From: an uncultured Bacteroidales bacterium
Lineage (GTDB): Bacteria > Bacteroidota > Bacteroidia > Bacteroidales > P3
Direction of reading: 5' to 3'
Length of the DNA: 64,000 nt
NCBI GenBank assembly: GCA_900316055.1
Contig: ONBK01000016.1
Coordinates: 1 to 64,000 of the forward strand
The notes beneath the pieces are model-generated. The model searched no databases, had not been told where the DNA came from, and was given only the letters and a program-made list of their open reading frames with translations. Within the stretch, counting starts at the first letter, position 1. The number at the start of each line of letters is the position of its first letter. A program made the translations under genes and the position numbers. Positions 42,356-52,046 of the stretch are shown piece after piece.

Positions 42356-42658
42356 ATGAATATTACTATTGAAAACGCAAACAACATAACTATTGCCAAA
42401 CTGGCGGGACGCCTCGATACACCCGCTTCATCTGAAGTTACACCCATTTTCGAGCAGCTGCAGAACAGCGCCGACGGCACCGTAGTGCTCGACTGCACCA
42501 ACCTTGCCTACATCTCCAGTTCGGGCCTCCGTCTCTTCCTCACGCTGCGCAAGGCAGCCTCCGCCAAAGGCGGAAAAGTGATTCTCAGGAGCATCAGCAA
42601 CGACATCCGTCAGGTGTTTATGATGACCGGATTCCTCAATTTGTTTGAGATAGAATAA
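42356..42658 (+). CDS. STAS-domain anti-sigma factor antagonist
   Basis: A 100-residue STAS protein of the RsbV/SpoIIAA type. The phosphorylatable Ser lies in LAYISSSGLRLFL near residue 55. It is encoded 4 bases after the phosphatase-kinase gene and is its probable substrate. No sigma factor gene is adjacent, so the output is unknown; it need not be transcriptional. Confidence 0.93.
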   Translation: MNITIENANNITIAKLAGRLDTPASSEVTPIFEQLQNSADGTVVLDCTNLAYISSSGLRLFLTLRKAASAKGGKVILRSISNDIRQVFMMTGFLNLFEIE

Positions 42659-42744
42659 CCCCCTCCTCTCCACATGTTTTATCTCACACAAAAGGGTCTT
42701 CCCCTGTTCGTCCTTCTCCCTGACAACGTTTCGTCGACAACAGA

Positions 42745-42783
42745 AACAGCGTCTTCGGCCACATCGACGACTACCTGAAATAA
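42745..42783 (+). pseudogene. 3'-end fragment of a D-2-hydroxyacid dehydrogenase gene
   Basis: Encodes NSVFGHIDDYLK and a stop, against NIVFGHIDEYLKS at the end of the dehydrogenase at 32902-33834. A run of 20 bases is identical (42751-42770 and 33799-33818). No other part of such a gene is nearby. It is probably the relic of a lost paralogue or a recombination scar. Confidence 0.6.
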
Positions 42784-42802
42784 GACAAATATCTAAACAT
42801 AC

Positions 42803-42842
42803 ATTATCCGACATGACAATTATTTTTGCCATGTCGGATAAT
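42803..42842 (+). promoter_or_regulatory. 13-bp inverted repeat overlapping a promoter (possible operator)
   Basis: ATTATCCGACATG (42803-42815) and CATGTCGGATAAT (42830-42842) are exact complements with a 14-nt spacer. The spacer contains the -33 TTTG, and the right arm lies in the -33/-7 spacer of the promoter at 42825-42855. This geometry suits a dimeric regulator binding site or an inverted-repeat end. Confidence 0.55.
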
Positions 42843-42855
42843 TTTTGTATCTTTG
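42825..42855 (+). promoter_or_regulatory. Promoter upstream of the secreted protein gene
   Basis: TTTG (42825-42828), 19 bases, TATCTTTG (42848-42855). Perfect match. A leader of about 250 nt follows before the ATG at 43111; it holds a C9 tract (42916-42924) and a GGGCGTAC/GTACGCCC hairpin (43000-43021), but no gene. Confidence 0.8.
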
Positions 42856-42999
42856 CAGTCGAAAATGAATTAACCCTTATGCTGCGGCAAAACGGACATA
42901 ACTCGCTGATTATTACCCCCCCCCAGTTTGCTGGTATTGTAAACGGGAAGGGAGGAAACCCTATATTTATTGTTGGACTCTCACCACCCTGCTGCCAGC

Positions 43000-43021
43000 G
43001 GGCGTACACAGGAGTACGCCC
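43000..43021. repeat. GGGCGTAC/GTACGCCC palindromic element
   Basis: A perfect 8-bp stem with a 6-nt loop, flanked by GC-rich sequence. It resembles the short dispersed palindromes of REP or MITE type found between genes in many bacteria. Confidence 0.45.
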
Positions 43022-43110
43022 CTACGGCGGCGGGGCGGCTTTGTTTTGTTCCTGCATCGAAATTCACGAAAATTCACAAATAGTATTAACCAATCAAAAA
43101 CTATAACATC

Positions 43111-43842
43111 ATGAAAAAAATCTTACTTACGATTTTGGCTGTGCTGGCTATGAGCGGCATGGCTATGGCGCAGACGGAAACGCTGCTGACCACAATTACG
43201 GCAACTGCAAAAGAGCAAGCCAGCTACAGTACGGCGAATATGGCTACCGTTTCATTCAGTACTACTGCACAAGGGAGCTCACAATACCTCGCTAACTGGG
43301 GATGGTGGGGATATGGTTGGATAGCAACTGTCACCCCTGCCGAAGGATATACCATCACCAAATGTATATTCTATGACGACGCCAATCGTACAGCAACAGA
43401 CAGCGAAGCTCCATTTGTAGTAGAAACCACAGAAGAGGATAAGACACCGAGAATAAATGGCACACCCATTGATGGTGGCAATATGTGGAGTAAGGGTATA
43501 AAAAAGATTGATGTGTATGGCTATGTTACGCCAACGGCGCCAACGACGCCAACGGCGCCGTCGGACATCAACCTGCATCGCAACGATGACGGCTCGTGGA
43601 GCTTCATCATGCCGGCACGCAACCTGGTGGTGAACGCCGTGCTGTACAGCGGCAACGACCCCAACGGCTACACCATCGCCGGGGTGCCCGAAGGCTGGCA
43701 GGTGCTGGTGCTGGGCGAGCCGGTGACCATCACCGACGGCGTGACGACACCCATCACCGAAGGTGCCCCGGTGACCATCGTGCCGACCGGCAACCTCCGC
43801 CGCATCAAGAGCATCACGCTGATGGATGCCCCGACGGAATGA
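43111..43842 (+). CDS. Secreted protein of unknown function
   Basis: A 243-residue protein with a signal peptide ending MSGMAMAQ. The first half (about 20-135) has Thr/Ser-rich beta-strands. A PTAPTTPTAP linker near residue 147 leads to a C-terminal part with DGSWSFIMPARNLVVNAVLY, which recalls the (F/Y)xMP...(V/N) end of InlB B-repeat-like domains, and then a beta-rich tail (VTIVPTGNLRRIKSITL). It is probably a surface or secreted protein. The base composition changes from AT-rich to GC-rich near 43540, within the gene, which suggests a domain join. Transcribed from the promoter at 42825-42855. Confidence 0.8.
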   Translation: MKKILLTILAVLAMSGMAMAQTETLLTTITATAKEQASYSTANMATVSFSTTAQGSSQYLANWGWWGYGWIATVTPAEGYTITKCIFYDDANRTATDSEAPFVVETTEEDKTPRINGTPIDGGNMWSKGIKKIDVYGYVTPTAPTTPTAPSDINLHRNDDGSWSFIMPARNLVVNAVLYSGNDPNGYTIAGVPEGWQVLVLGEPVTITDGVTTPITEGAPVTIVPTGNLRRIKSITLMDAPTE

Positions 43843-43861
43843 GTACTGTGAGCGCGACAAG

Positions 43862-43900
43862 AAAGGTATACTTTTCTGGGATAAAAAAGTATACCTTTTT
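43862..43900 (+). terminator. Terminator with 14-bp AT-rich stem
   Basis: AAAGGTATACTTTT (43862-43875) pairs perfectly with AAAAGTATACCTTT (43885-43898) and ends in T residues. A third half-copy, AAAAGTATACCTT, follows near 43907. Confidence 0.65.
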
Positions 43901-43959
43901 TGAGAGAAAAGTATACCTTAAATTTCAAGCAAACGTTAATCCTTAAAAAACAACTGATT

Positions 43960-44493
43960 ATGGCAAAGAACAAATGGCGCTGCAGGGAGTTCAACCCTAC
44001 AGCCAACATGGAAGGCCGCAGCCACAGCTTCTACGCTGAGGCAGTGATTACTACCGACCTGACGAACGACGACCTGGCCGACCGCATCCAGGCGCGCACG
44101 GGCTTCAAGAGCTACGAGGTGGAGGCCGTCATCGCCGCCATCGCCGAGGTGGTGGCCGAGGAAGTGCTGGAGAGCAACCGCATCACCCTCTCGGACCGCA
44201 AGGGGACCAAGATGGTGAGCATCTACCCCAAGGTCAGCGGCTCGATAAGCGACGCCGACGTGCAGGCCAACCCCACCAAGTACGCCGGCGCCACCAAGGC
44301 GACCGAGGAGATGCTGACGCCCGACATGCTGACCTGGACGCTGGGGGCGACGATGGGGGTGAAGTTCAGCAAGCAGTTCGCCCACGACAAGCAGGCGCAG
44401 AAGGTGCGCTTCGTGGCCACCGACGAGGCCATCCCCGGCGACGACACGCCGACACCGACGCCCACACCCGACCCGGGCGGGGACGAAGGGTGA
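43960..44493 (+). CDS. HU-like DNA-binding protein with proline-rich tail
   Basis: A 177-residue protein. I start at MAKNKWRCREFNP, the usual N-terminus of this Bacteroidota HU-like family; the longer in-frame ATG at 43900 lies in the terminator region. The HU-like core reads ITTDLTNDDLADRIQARTGFKSYEVEAVIAAIAEVVAEEVLE, then TLSDRKGTKMVSIYPKVSG. The last 20 residues are an acidic Pro/Thr repeat (DDTPTPTPTPDPG). It probably binds DNA. It follows the secreted protein gene but is separated by a terminator. Confidence 0.85.
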   Translation: MAKNKWRCREFNPTANMEGRSHSFYAEAVITTDLTNDDLADRIQARTGFKSYEVEAVIAAIAEVVAEEVLESNRITLSDRKGTKMVSIYPKVSGSISDADVQANPTKYAGATKATEEMLTPDMLTWTLGATMGVKFSKQFAHDKQAQKVRFVATDEAIPGDDTPTPTPTPDPGGDEG

Positions 44494-44521
44494 TTTGATT
44501 AGCGCATTTGGGCTACAACGA

Positions 44522-44552
44522 GTGCGGCCCCGCCGAATGGCGGGGCCGCACT
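44522..44552. terminator. Bidirectional GC-rich terminator
   Basis: GTGCGGCCCCGCC (44522-44534) and GGCGGGGCCGCAC (44539-44551) form a perfect 13-bp stem with a GAAT loop between convergent genes. Confidence 0.85.
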
Positions 44553-44555
44553 ATC

Positions 44556-44576
44556 TTTCACCTCTCACCTTTCACC
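44556..44576. repeat. 7-bp period array at the aminotransferase 3' end
   Basis: TTTCACC, TCTCACC, TTTCACC: three heptamers ending directly at the stop codon of the aminotransferase (44577). Confidence 0.65.
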
Positions 44577-45871
44577 TTACTTCACCGGGTGGTCCTTGTG
44601 GAAGGCCTCGAGGCGAGCCTTGAGGTCGGGGAACTGGTCGCGCTGCACCAGGGCGACGCAGGCACGGATGCCCTGCTTGTGGGAGCCCGTGATGTCGAGG
44701 GCGATGGCACTGATGCCGTAGCGGATGAGCTCGTTGAGCAGGGCGACACCTTCGTAGCCGGGGTAGCAGAAGGTGAAGTAGAAACCGTCACCAATATCCT
44801 CACCCATATCCTTGTCGTAGACGATATAGAAGCCGTTGTCGGTGAAGAGTTTCTTCATGATGCCGGCCTTCTCGCCGTACTCACGGATGTCCTTGACGAA
44901 GTTGAAGGTGCCGTCGTTGGCGCCCTTGAGCATGGCGGCCATGGCGTACTGCACGCTGTGGGCGGTGCCGCTGGAGAGGCAGTAGAGGGTGCCGAAGATG
45001 AGGGCGAGTAGCGGGCCAGGTCGGGGCACTCCATGTTGAACAGCTTGGGCGAGCAGATCATCATGGCGATACGCTCACCGGCATAGCTGAAGCTCTTCGA
45101 GCCAGAAATCATGATGACGTAGAGGTCGGTGTACTTGGCCACGGTGGGCTGGAAGGGGGCCTTGCCGGGGACGCTGTAGTCCTTACGGAAGTCCATGAGG
45201 AAGTAGGCCGAGTCCTCCATCACGACGACGCCGTACTTGTTGGCCATCTCGCCGATGATCTGCAGCTCGTGGTCGGTGAAGCAGAACCAGGCGGGGTTGT
45301 TGGGGCTGCTGAAGATCATGCAGGCCACGTCGCCGTCCTTCAGCTCTTCTTCGAGTTTGTCGCGCAGCTTGTCGCCACGGTACTCATAGACATCGAAGGC
45401 CTTCATGGGGATGCCGAGGACGCGGCACTGCTGCTTCTGCACGGGGAAGCCGGGGTCGATGAAGAGCACCTTGGTCTTCTTGGCGTCGTAGCGGGTGAGG
45501 GTGAGGAAGCTGGCGAAGCCGGCCTGCATGGAGCCGACGGTGGGCACGCAGCAGTCGGGGGTGACGTCGATGTCGAGGAAGTTCTTCACGAAGCGGGCAG
45601 CCTCTTTCTTGAAGTCGGCGGTGCCGTAGATCTCGGGATAGATGCTGGCCACGCCGCTCTTCAGGGCCTCAATCTGGGCCTGCACACCCACCTGCGGTGC
45701 GGGCAGGCCGGGGATGCCCATCTCCATCTTGACGAAGCGGACACCGGTCTCCTTCTCCACATCCTGTATCATCTTGCGCATCTCGCGGATGCTGGCCTTG
45801 CCGGGGTTCTGGATTTTGTTGGCCGCGGCAATACGGTCTATCGTTTCTTTTGCTATAGGTATTTGGGTCAT
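44577..45871 (-). pseudogene. PLP-dependent aminotransferase (class I/II), frameshifted
   Basis: The first 318 codons (from 45871) are intact: FVKMEMGIPGLPAPQVGVQAQ, SSPNNPAWFCFT, and the PLP Lys in SGSKSFSYAGERIAMM. Near 45010-45030, after ECPDLARY, the original frame turns to low-quality Ser/Pro-rich sequence. The family-like continuation ALIFGTLYCLSSGTAHSVQYAMAAML is found in another frame and runs to the natural C-terminus at 44577. One or two bases are missing. This is either a real inactivating mutation or an assembly error. If repaired, the protein would be about 430 residues. The substrate is unknown. Confidence 0.85.
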
Positions 45872-45883
45872 GATATATATATT

Positions 45884-45915
45884 GTGTTAATGTTTGATTG
45901 CTTGAGTGCTATTTC
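45884..45915. repeat. 8-bp period array between the aminotransferase and porD
   Basis: GTGTTAAT, GTTTGATT, GCTTGAGT, GCTATTTC. It covers most of the gap and overlaps the porD stop codon (45909). Confidence 0.55.
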
Positions 45916-46829
45916 GTATTAAAGCCTTTGAGTTTAACGACATTGATGGGGCTAATGTCCTTGATGAGGTTGTAGACTTCCTTCTGTTCTTCGGCGGGGG
46001 CGGGAGTGAAGATGGAGACAATCTCTTGAATCTTCACGTCGACAAACTGCTGAAGAGACAGCACATTGGTATTGGTCTTATGAACGCGCTGCAGGTCACG
46101 CAAGGCGGCGATGATGGCTTGACGGGCTTTGGGCTGGTCCTTGGTCATCATGTCGAGTCCGAGCCGGTGGTAGCTGTAGTAGGCATCGTGCAGCGGAGCA
46201 TAGGCACCGTTGGTGTGGTTTTCCATGAACCAGTAGCGGTTGCGTCCACCTTTGGAGTCCCATCCGGCATATTTGGAGTTGTCAACGGCTTGTACCACCT
46301 GCTGTGCCAACTGGAAGAAGGAATCGCCTCCATTGGGAGCGAAGCTGTCGAAATAGAGGCCGAGCATCACATAGCAGTAGTAGGCCATCGTGGAGGAGAG
46401 GACATCGTGGAAGTTGTTGAGATCAAAATCGAGGGGATTACTCTCGTTGAATGAAAAGGAGAAGTTTCCCTGCTCCATGTAGTTGAAGAGGCCGGTAGTA
46501 TAGGTGGAATTGTAGACAGGGCGTTTGAGTTGGATGGAGAGTTGACCGACAAAATCGGTGGCGGAGGTGCGCTGATTGAGGATGATAGAGATGGAGCATT
46601 CAATTTTCTCCTGTTGCTGCCATTCTGCATTGGTCCATTTCTTTCCGTTGATGAAATCCTCGAGGGCCTGCTTCATATTGTCGAAAATCTTTTTGTCGCC
46701 TCCAGACTCATATGGCTGCGTCGTGGTCATCAGTTTTTGGTAGTTGATGGAGACCGAACAACGGAATTCCTGTCCCCGTACTACACAGAAACAGAACATT
46801 ATCAGCACTATAGACAATATTCGGCGCAT
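45909..46829 (-). CDS. porD: PorD-like type IX secretion protein (DUF4835)
   Basis: A 306-residue exported protein with a signal peptide ending FCVVRGQ. It matches the DUF4835/PorD family: EFRCSVSINYQKLM at the mature N-terminus, FINGKKWT, ECSISIILNQ, RPVYNSTYTT, FSFSFNESNPLDFDLNNF, YYCYVMLGLYFDSF and GGRNRYWFMENHTNGAYAPLHDAYYSYHRLGLDMM. PorD is linked to the T9SS machinery of Bacteroidota. Its presence fits the T9SS cargo protein at 58149-61409. A CAAAGATA -7 element lies at 46841-46848. Confidence 0.9.
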   Translation of the reverse strand: MRRILSIVLIMFCFCVVRGQEFRCSVSINYQKLMTTTQPYESGGDKKIFDNMKQALEDFINGKKWTNAEWQQQEKIECSISIILNQRTSATDFVGQLSIQLKRPVYNSTYTTGLFNYMEQGNFSFSFNESNPLDFDLNNFHDVLSSTMAYYCYVMLGLYFDSFAPNGGDSFFQLAQQVVQAVDNSKYAGWDSKGGRNRYWFMENHTNGAYAPLHDAYYSYHRLGLDMMTKDQPKARQAIIAALRDLQRVHKTNTNVLSLQQFVDVKIQEIVSIFTPAPAEEQKEVYNLIKDISPINVVKLKGFNTK

Positions 46830-46946
46830 ACTTTACCTCGCAAAGATACGAAATAAATTTCAATATTTGTCACCTTGGCTCAAAAAGCGGAGAAAAAAAA
46901 TTTCGCGCGCGTGCGCGTGTACATATTGTTGAAAACTTTACCATTT

Positions 46947-46981
46947 TTTGCCCTGTATGTCGGAGTTTTTTCGTATTTTTG
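46947..46981 (+). promoter_or_regulatory. Likely gyrB promoter
   Basis: TTTG (46947-46950) and TATTTTTG (46974-46981), with a rather long spacer of 23 bases, 32 bases before the ATG. Confidence 0.6.
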
Positions 46982-47001
46982 CACATCATTATTGAAAATA
47001 A

Positions 47002-48954
<1,953 letters not shown>

Positions 48955-48965
48955 TAACTAGGCAC

Positions 48966-48999
48966 TCCTAGGAACGCCTAGGATATCCTAGGAATGCCT
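48966..48999. repeat. 10-bp tandem repeat of CCTAGG type
   Basis: CCTAGGAACG, CCTAGGATAT, CCTAGGAATG and a partial fourth unit CCTA. The same stretch forms an inverted repeat with one mismatch (AGGCACTCCTAGG against CCTAGGAATGCCT). It lies between gyrB and pepE and reaches the first possible ATG of pepE. Confidence 0.7.
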
Positions 49000-49014
49000 A
49001 AAAAAAATAATCCT

Positions 49015-49764
49015 ATGGATAAAAGAAACCTTCTGCTCATCAGCAACAGCACCATGCGCGGCGAAGCCTATCTCGGCTGGTGCAAGGACATGATTGCCGA
49101 CTTCTGCCGTCGGCACAACGTGAAAAAGGTGCTCTTCGTGCCGTATGCCGGCGTGAGTCTCGCCGAAGGCGGTCTCACCAAGAGCTACGACGCCTACGAG
49201 AAGAAAGTGGCTGCCGTGTATGCCGAGTTTGGTGTAAAACTGACCTCCGTGCACCACAAGGCACTGCCTGTCAACGCCGTCTACGACACCGACTGCGTGG
49301 CCGTGGGCGGTGGCAACACCTTCCACCTCGTCCGCGAGCTGCAGCGTACAGGCCTCCTGCAGGCCATCCGCCAGCGCGCCTTCGACGGCATGCCCTATAT
49401 GGGCTGGAGCGCCGGTTCGAATGTGGCCGGTCCCACCCTCTGCACCACCAACGACATGCCCATCGTCATGCCCGCCTCGTTCGACTGCATGGGATTGGTA
49501 CCCTTCCAGATCAACCCTCACTACACCGACTTCTTCGACCCGAAGCACGGTGGCGAGACCCGCGACGACCGCCTGAAGGAATACATCATGGTGAACCCCA
49601 AGGCCACCGTCGCCGCCATCCGCGAAGCCACTGCTCTCCTCCTCGAAGACGGCAAACTCTCCCTCATTGGCAAGCCCAATAAGATGAAGGTCTTCAAGAC
49701 CAAGATGGAGAATACCAAGGAGTACGACCTCAGCAGCGACATCGACTTCCTGCTAAAGGCCTAA
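49015..49764 (+). CDS. pepE: Dipeptidase E (peptidase S51)
   Basis: A 249-residue serine peptidase that cleaves Asp-X dipeptides. The nucleophile Ser is in YMGWSAGSNVAGPT, preceded by AVGGGNTFHLVREL and followed by FQINPHYTDF with the catalytic His. I start at MDKRNLLLISNST; an ATG seven codons upstream (48994) would begin inside the CCTAGG repeat. A strong terminator follows at 49784-49818. Confidence 0.93.
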   Translation: MDKRNLLLISNSTMRGEAYLGWCKDMIADFCRRHNVKKVLFVPYAGVSLAEGGLTKSYDAYEKKVAAVYAEFGVKLTSVHHKALPVNAVYDTDCVAVGGGNTFHLVRELQRTGLLQAIRQRAFDGMPYMGWSAGSNVAGPTLCTTNDMPIVMPASFDCMGLVPFQINPHYTDFFDPKHGGETRDDRLKEYIMVNPKATVAAIREATALLLEDGKLSLIGKPNKMKVFKTKMENTKEYDLSSDIDFLLKA

Positions 49765-49783
49765 TCCAACATAATGGATATAA

Positions 49784-49818
49784 AAGAAGCGGCCCGCGCG
49801 ATGCGCGGGCCGCTTCTT
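49784..49818. terminator. Bidirectional terminator
   Basis: AAGAAGCGGCCCGCG (49784-49798) pairs perfectly with its complement (49804-49818) between two convergent genes. Confidence 0.85.
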
Positions 49819-49838
49819 ATTTACTTCTTAAAGGAGAT

Positions 49839-50342
49839 TTAGCGCACTCCCAAGAAAATCTCGTTCAACGCCTTTTCGATGGCACGACGGGTGGCGACGG
49901 CCTCGTCTCCGCCCGACTCCTCGGCCTTGCAGACACACAGCAGGTCGTTGTTGCTACCATTGAGAATCTGAATCGTCACAGTGATGGCACGTTCGTCGAA
50001 AAAGCCTCGTCTGCTGTTGCCCTCGCCATAGTTGATCACCATTGTCTGAGCAGCATCCTCCTTCTTTACCTCCGCCACACGGACATAGCCACGACCCATC
50101 AGGTAGCCGGCAATGAGGTCAGCGGGATTCACGCTATTGCTGGTGGTGGAGCCATAGGTAGCGTGACGGTTTCCCCAGGTGTCGCCCGTCACAGAGTTGC
50201 GCTCGGCAGTGGGAGTCACATAGAAAAAGCGATAGCCCTCCATAGAGCCATTACGTGAGATGGACGTATCAGCGATAGAGAGACAACTGGTGAACAAAAG
50301 AGTCCCAACGCAGAGGAGTAAAAATGAATAGATTTTCTTCAT
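49839..50342 (-). CDS. Lipoprotein of unknown function
   Basis: A 167-residue protein with a lipoprotein signal (GTLLFTSCLS, Cys20). The mature part has YRFFYVTPTAERNSVTGD, then VNPADLIAGYLMGRGYVRVAEV, TMVINYGEGNSRR and a C-terminal EAVATRRAIEKALNEIFLG. The arrangement recalls DUF4136-like lipoproteins, but I am not certain. Monocistronic, with a consensus promoter at 50375-50406. Confidence 0.82.
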   Translation of the reverse strand: MKKIYSFLLLCVGTLLFTSCLSIADTSISRNGSMEGYRFFYVTPTAERNSVTGDTWGNRHATYGSTTSNSVNPADLIAGYLMGRGYVRVAEVKKEDAAQTMVINYGEGNSRRGFFDERAITVTIQILNGSNNDLLCVCKAEESGGDEAVATRRAIEKALNEIFLGVR

Positions 50343-50374
50343 AATGATATCTTTTTTTTGTTTCTAACTGAATG

Positions 50375-50406
50375 CAAAAATACACACTTTTTATGATGTA
50401 GCCAAA
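50375..50406 (-). promoter_or_regulatory. Promoter of the lipoprotein gene
   Basis: On the minus strand, TTTG (50406-50403), 20 bases, TATTTTTG (50382-50375). It is back to back with the nfo promoter. Confidence 0.8.
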
Positions 50407-50411
50407 TTTAT

Positions 50412-50442
50412 TTTGTCAGATGACTAAAAATGTGTACTTTTG
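50412..50442 (+). promoter_or_regulatory. Promoter of nfo
   Basis: TTTG (50412-50415), 19 bases, TACTTTTG (50435-50442). Perfect match, 29 bases before the ATG. Confidence 0.85.
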
Positions 50443-50471
50443 CACATGTTTTTTAGTGATAAAAACAGCCT

Positions 50472-51311
50472 ATGACAAAATATATTGGAGCGCATGTGAG
50501 CGCATCGGGAGGCGTGGGCAACGCCATATTGAACGCAGAGGCCATCGGAGCCAACGCCTTTGCACTGTTTACACGTAACCAGCGCAGCTGGGTGAGCAAG
50601 CCGCTGCCGCAGCTGGAGATTGACGGCTTCAAAGCCCTGCTCCTCGACCGCGGCTTCAAGCCGGAAATGGTACTGCCGCACGACAGCTACCTCATCAATC
50701 TCGGCTCGCCCGACGAGGAGACACTGCAGAAAAGCCGCGCTGCCTTCCTCGACGAGATGCAGCGTGCCCAGCAGCTGGGCCTGAAGTTGATGAACTTCCA
50801 TCCAGGCAGCCACCTCAACAAGATAAGCGAGGAGGAATGCCTCGACCAGATAGCCCGCGAGGTGAACGCCGCGCTGGCGCAGACCGAGGGCGTGACGGCA
50901 GTGATAGAGAACACCGCCGGGCAGGGCACCAACCTCGGCTGGAAGTTCGAGCATATCGCCCGCATCATCGCCGGCATCGACGACAAGAGCCGCGTGGGCG
51001 TCTGCATCGACACCTGCCACACGCTGGCGGCGGGCTACGACCTCTCGACCGAGATGGGCTACCAGTTCTGCTTCGAAGAGTTCGAGCGCCTCATCGGCTT
51101 CAAGTACCTCCGCGCCATCCACCTCAACGACAGCAAGAAGAATGCAGGAAGTCATGTCGACCGCCACGAGGTGCTGGGTGAAGGCTTCTTAGGCAAAGCA
51201 TTCTTCCCTCGCTTCATGCACGACGAGCGTTTTGACAACATGCCCATCATCCTCGAGACCCCCGACCCCACCCGCTGGGCCGAAGAAATCAAATGGTTAA
51301 GAAGTCTATGA
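50472..51311 (+). CDS. nfo: Deoxyribonuclease IV (endonuclease IV)
   Basis: A 279-residue AP endonuclease of base-excision repair with three zinc ions. Family segments: [17 protein letters not shown] at the N-terminus, [44 protein letters not shown] and [25 protein letters not shown] near residue 215, followed by [14 protein letters not shown]. The stop overlaps the next ATG by four bases (ATGA). Confidence 0.96.
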   Translation: MTKYIGAHVSASGGVGNAILNAEAIGANAFALFTRNQRSWVSKPLPQLEIDGFKALLLDRGFKPEMVLPHDSYLINLGSPDEETLQKSRAAFLDEMQRAQQLGLKLMNFHPGSHLNKISEEECLDQIAREVNAALAQTEGVTAVIENTAGQGTNLGWKFEHIARIIAGIDDKSRVGVCIDTCHTLAAGYDLSTEMGYQFCFEEFERLIGFKYLRAIHLNDSKKNAGSHVDRHEVLGEGFLGKAFFPRFMHDERFDNMPIILETPDPTRWAEEIKWLRSL

Positions 51312-52009
51312 TACTGCACGAAGATACATTGCCGTTCCTTCAGGAGCTGACGGTGAACAACAACCGGCCGTGGTTCAACGACCATAAAGACCGATGGATA
51401 GCCATTAAGGAGCAGTTCGAGGTTTTTACCCAAGCCTTGATTGACGAAATGGTGAAATACGACGACACGCTGGTGGGACTGACGGCCAAGAACAGCGTCT
51501 ACCGCATCTACCGCGACACCCGCTTCTCGCCCGACAAGACACCCTACAAGACCCACATCGCCTGCTTCCTCAGCAGCTGGGGACCGAAAAACAGCGGCGT
51601 GCCGGGCTACTACTTCCAACTGGGCACCGAGGAGGCCTACGGCCTAAAGGGTACCTGCAACCTCGGCGGCGGCATCTTCATGCCCACGCCCGATGCCCTC
51701 AACGCCATCCGTCAGGAGATATTCTACTGCACCGACGAGTTCCTCGCCATAATCAACAACCCCACCTACAAGAAATACTTCGGCACGGAGTTCTTCACCA
51801 TGAAGAAGCTGCAGCGTGTACCCAAAGGCTACCCCGCCGACTGGGAATATGCCGACCTGCTGAAATACAAGGACTACTGCACCAGCTATACTATGCCAGA
51901 AAAGCTTCTCGCGAGCGAAAAGCTTTTCGATGAGGTATTGAAAGTGTGGCGTGCCAGCGTGCCGCTGAACCGCTTCGTCCAGCGGGCGATGGAAGACGTG
52001 AAGAAATGA
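51308..52009 (+). CDS. DUF2461 family protein
   Basis: A 233-residue protein of the DUF2461 family: [23 protein letters not shown] at the N-terminus, [25 protein letters not shown] and [17 protein letters not shown]. The function of the family is unknown. I choose ATG 51308, which gives the usual ATGA overlap with nfo; an in-frame ATG at 51293 would give a 19-bp overlap. Confidence 0.92.
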   Translation: MILHEDTLPFLQELTVNNNRPWFNDHKDRWIAIKEQFEVFTQALIDEMVKYDDTLVGLTAKNSVYRIYRDTRFSPDKTPYKTHIACFLSSWGPKNSGVPGYYFQLGTEEAYGLKGTCNLGGGIFMPTPDALNAIRQEIFYCTDEFLAIINNPTYKKYFGTEFFTMKKLQRVPKGYPADWEYADLLKYKDYCTSYTMPEKLLASEKLFDEVLKVWRASVPLNRFVQRAMEDVKK

Positions 52010-52046
52010 CAAATTTCTTATTCAAACTCAAAACAAATAATTCCTG

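Noticed and set aside
42916-42924. C9 tract as a phase-variation switch
   Set aside because: It lies in a long untranslated leader, neither in a gene nor between -33 and -7, so slippage would have no obvious effect.
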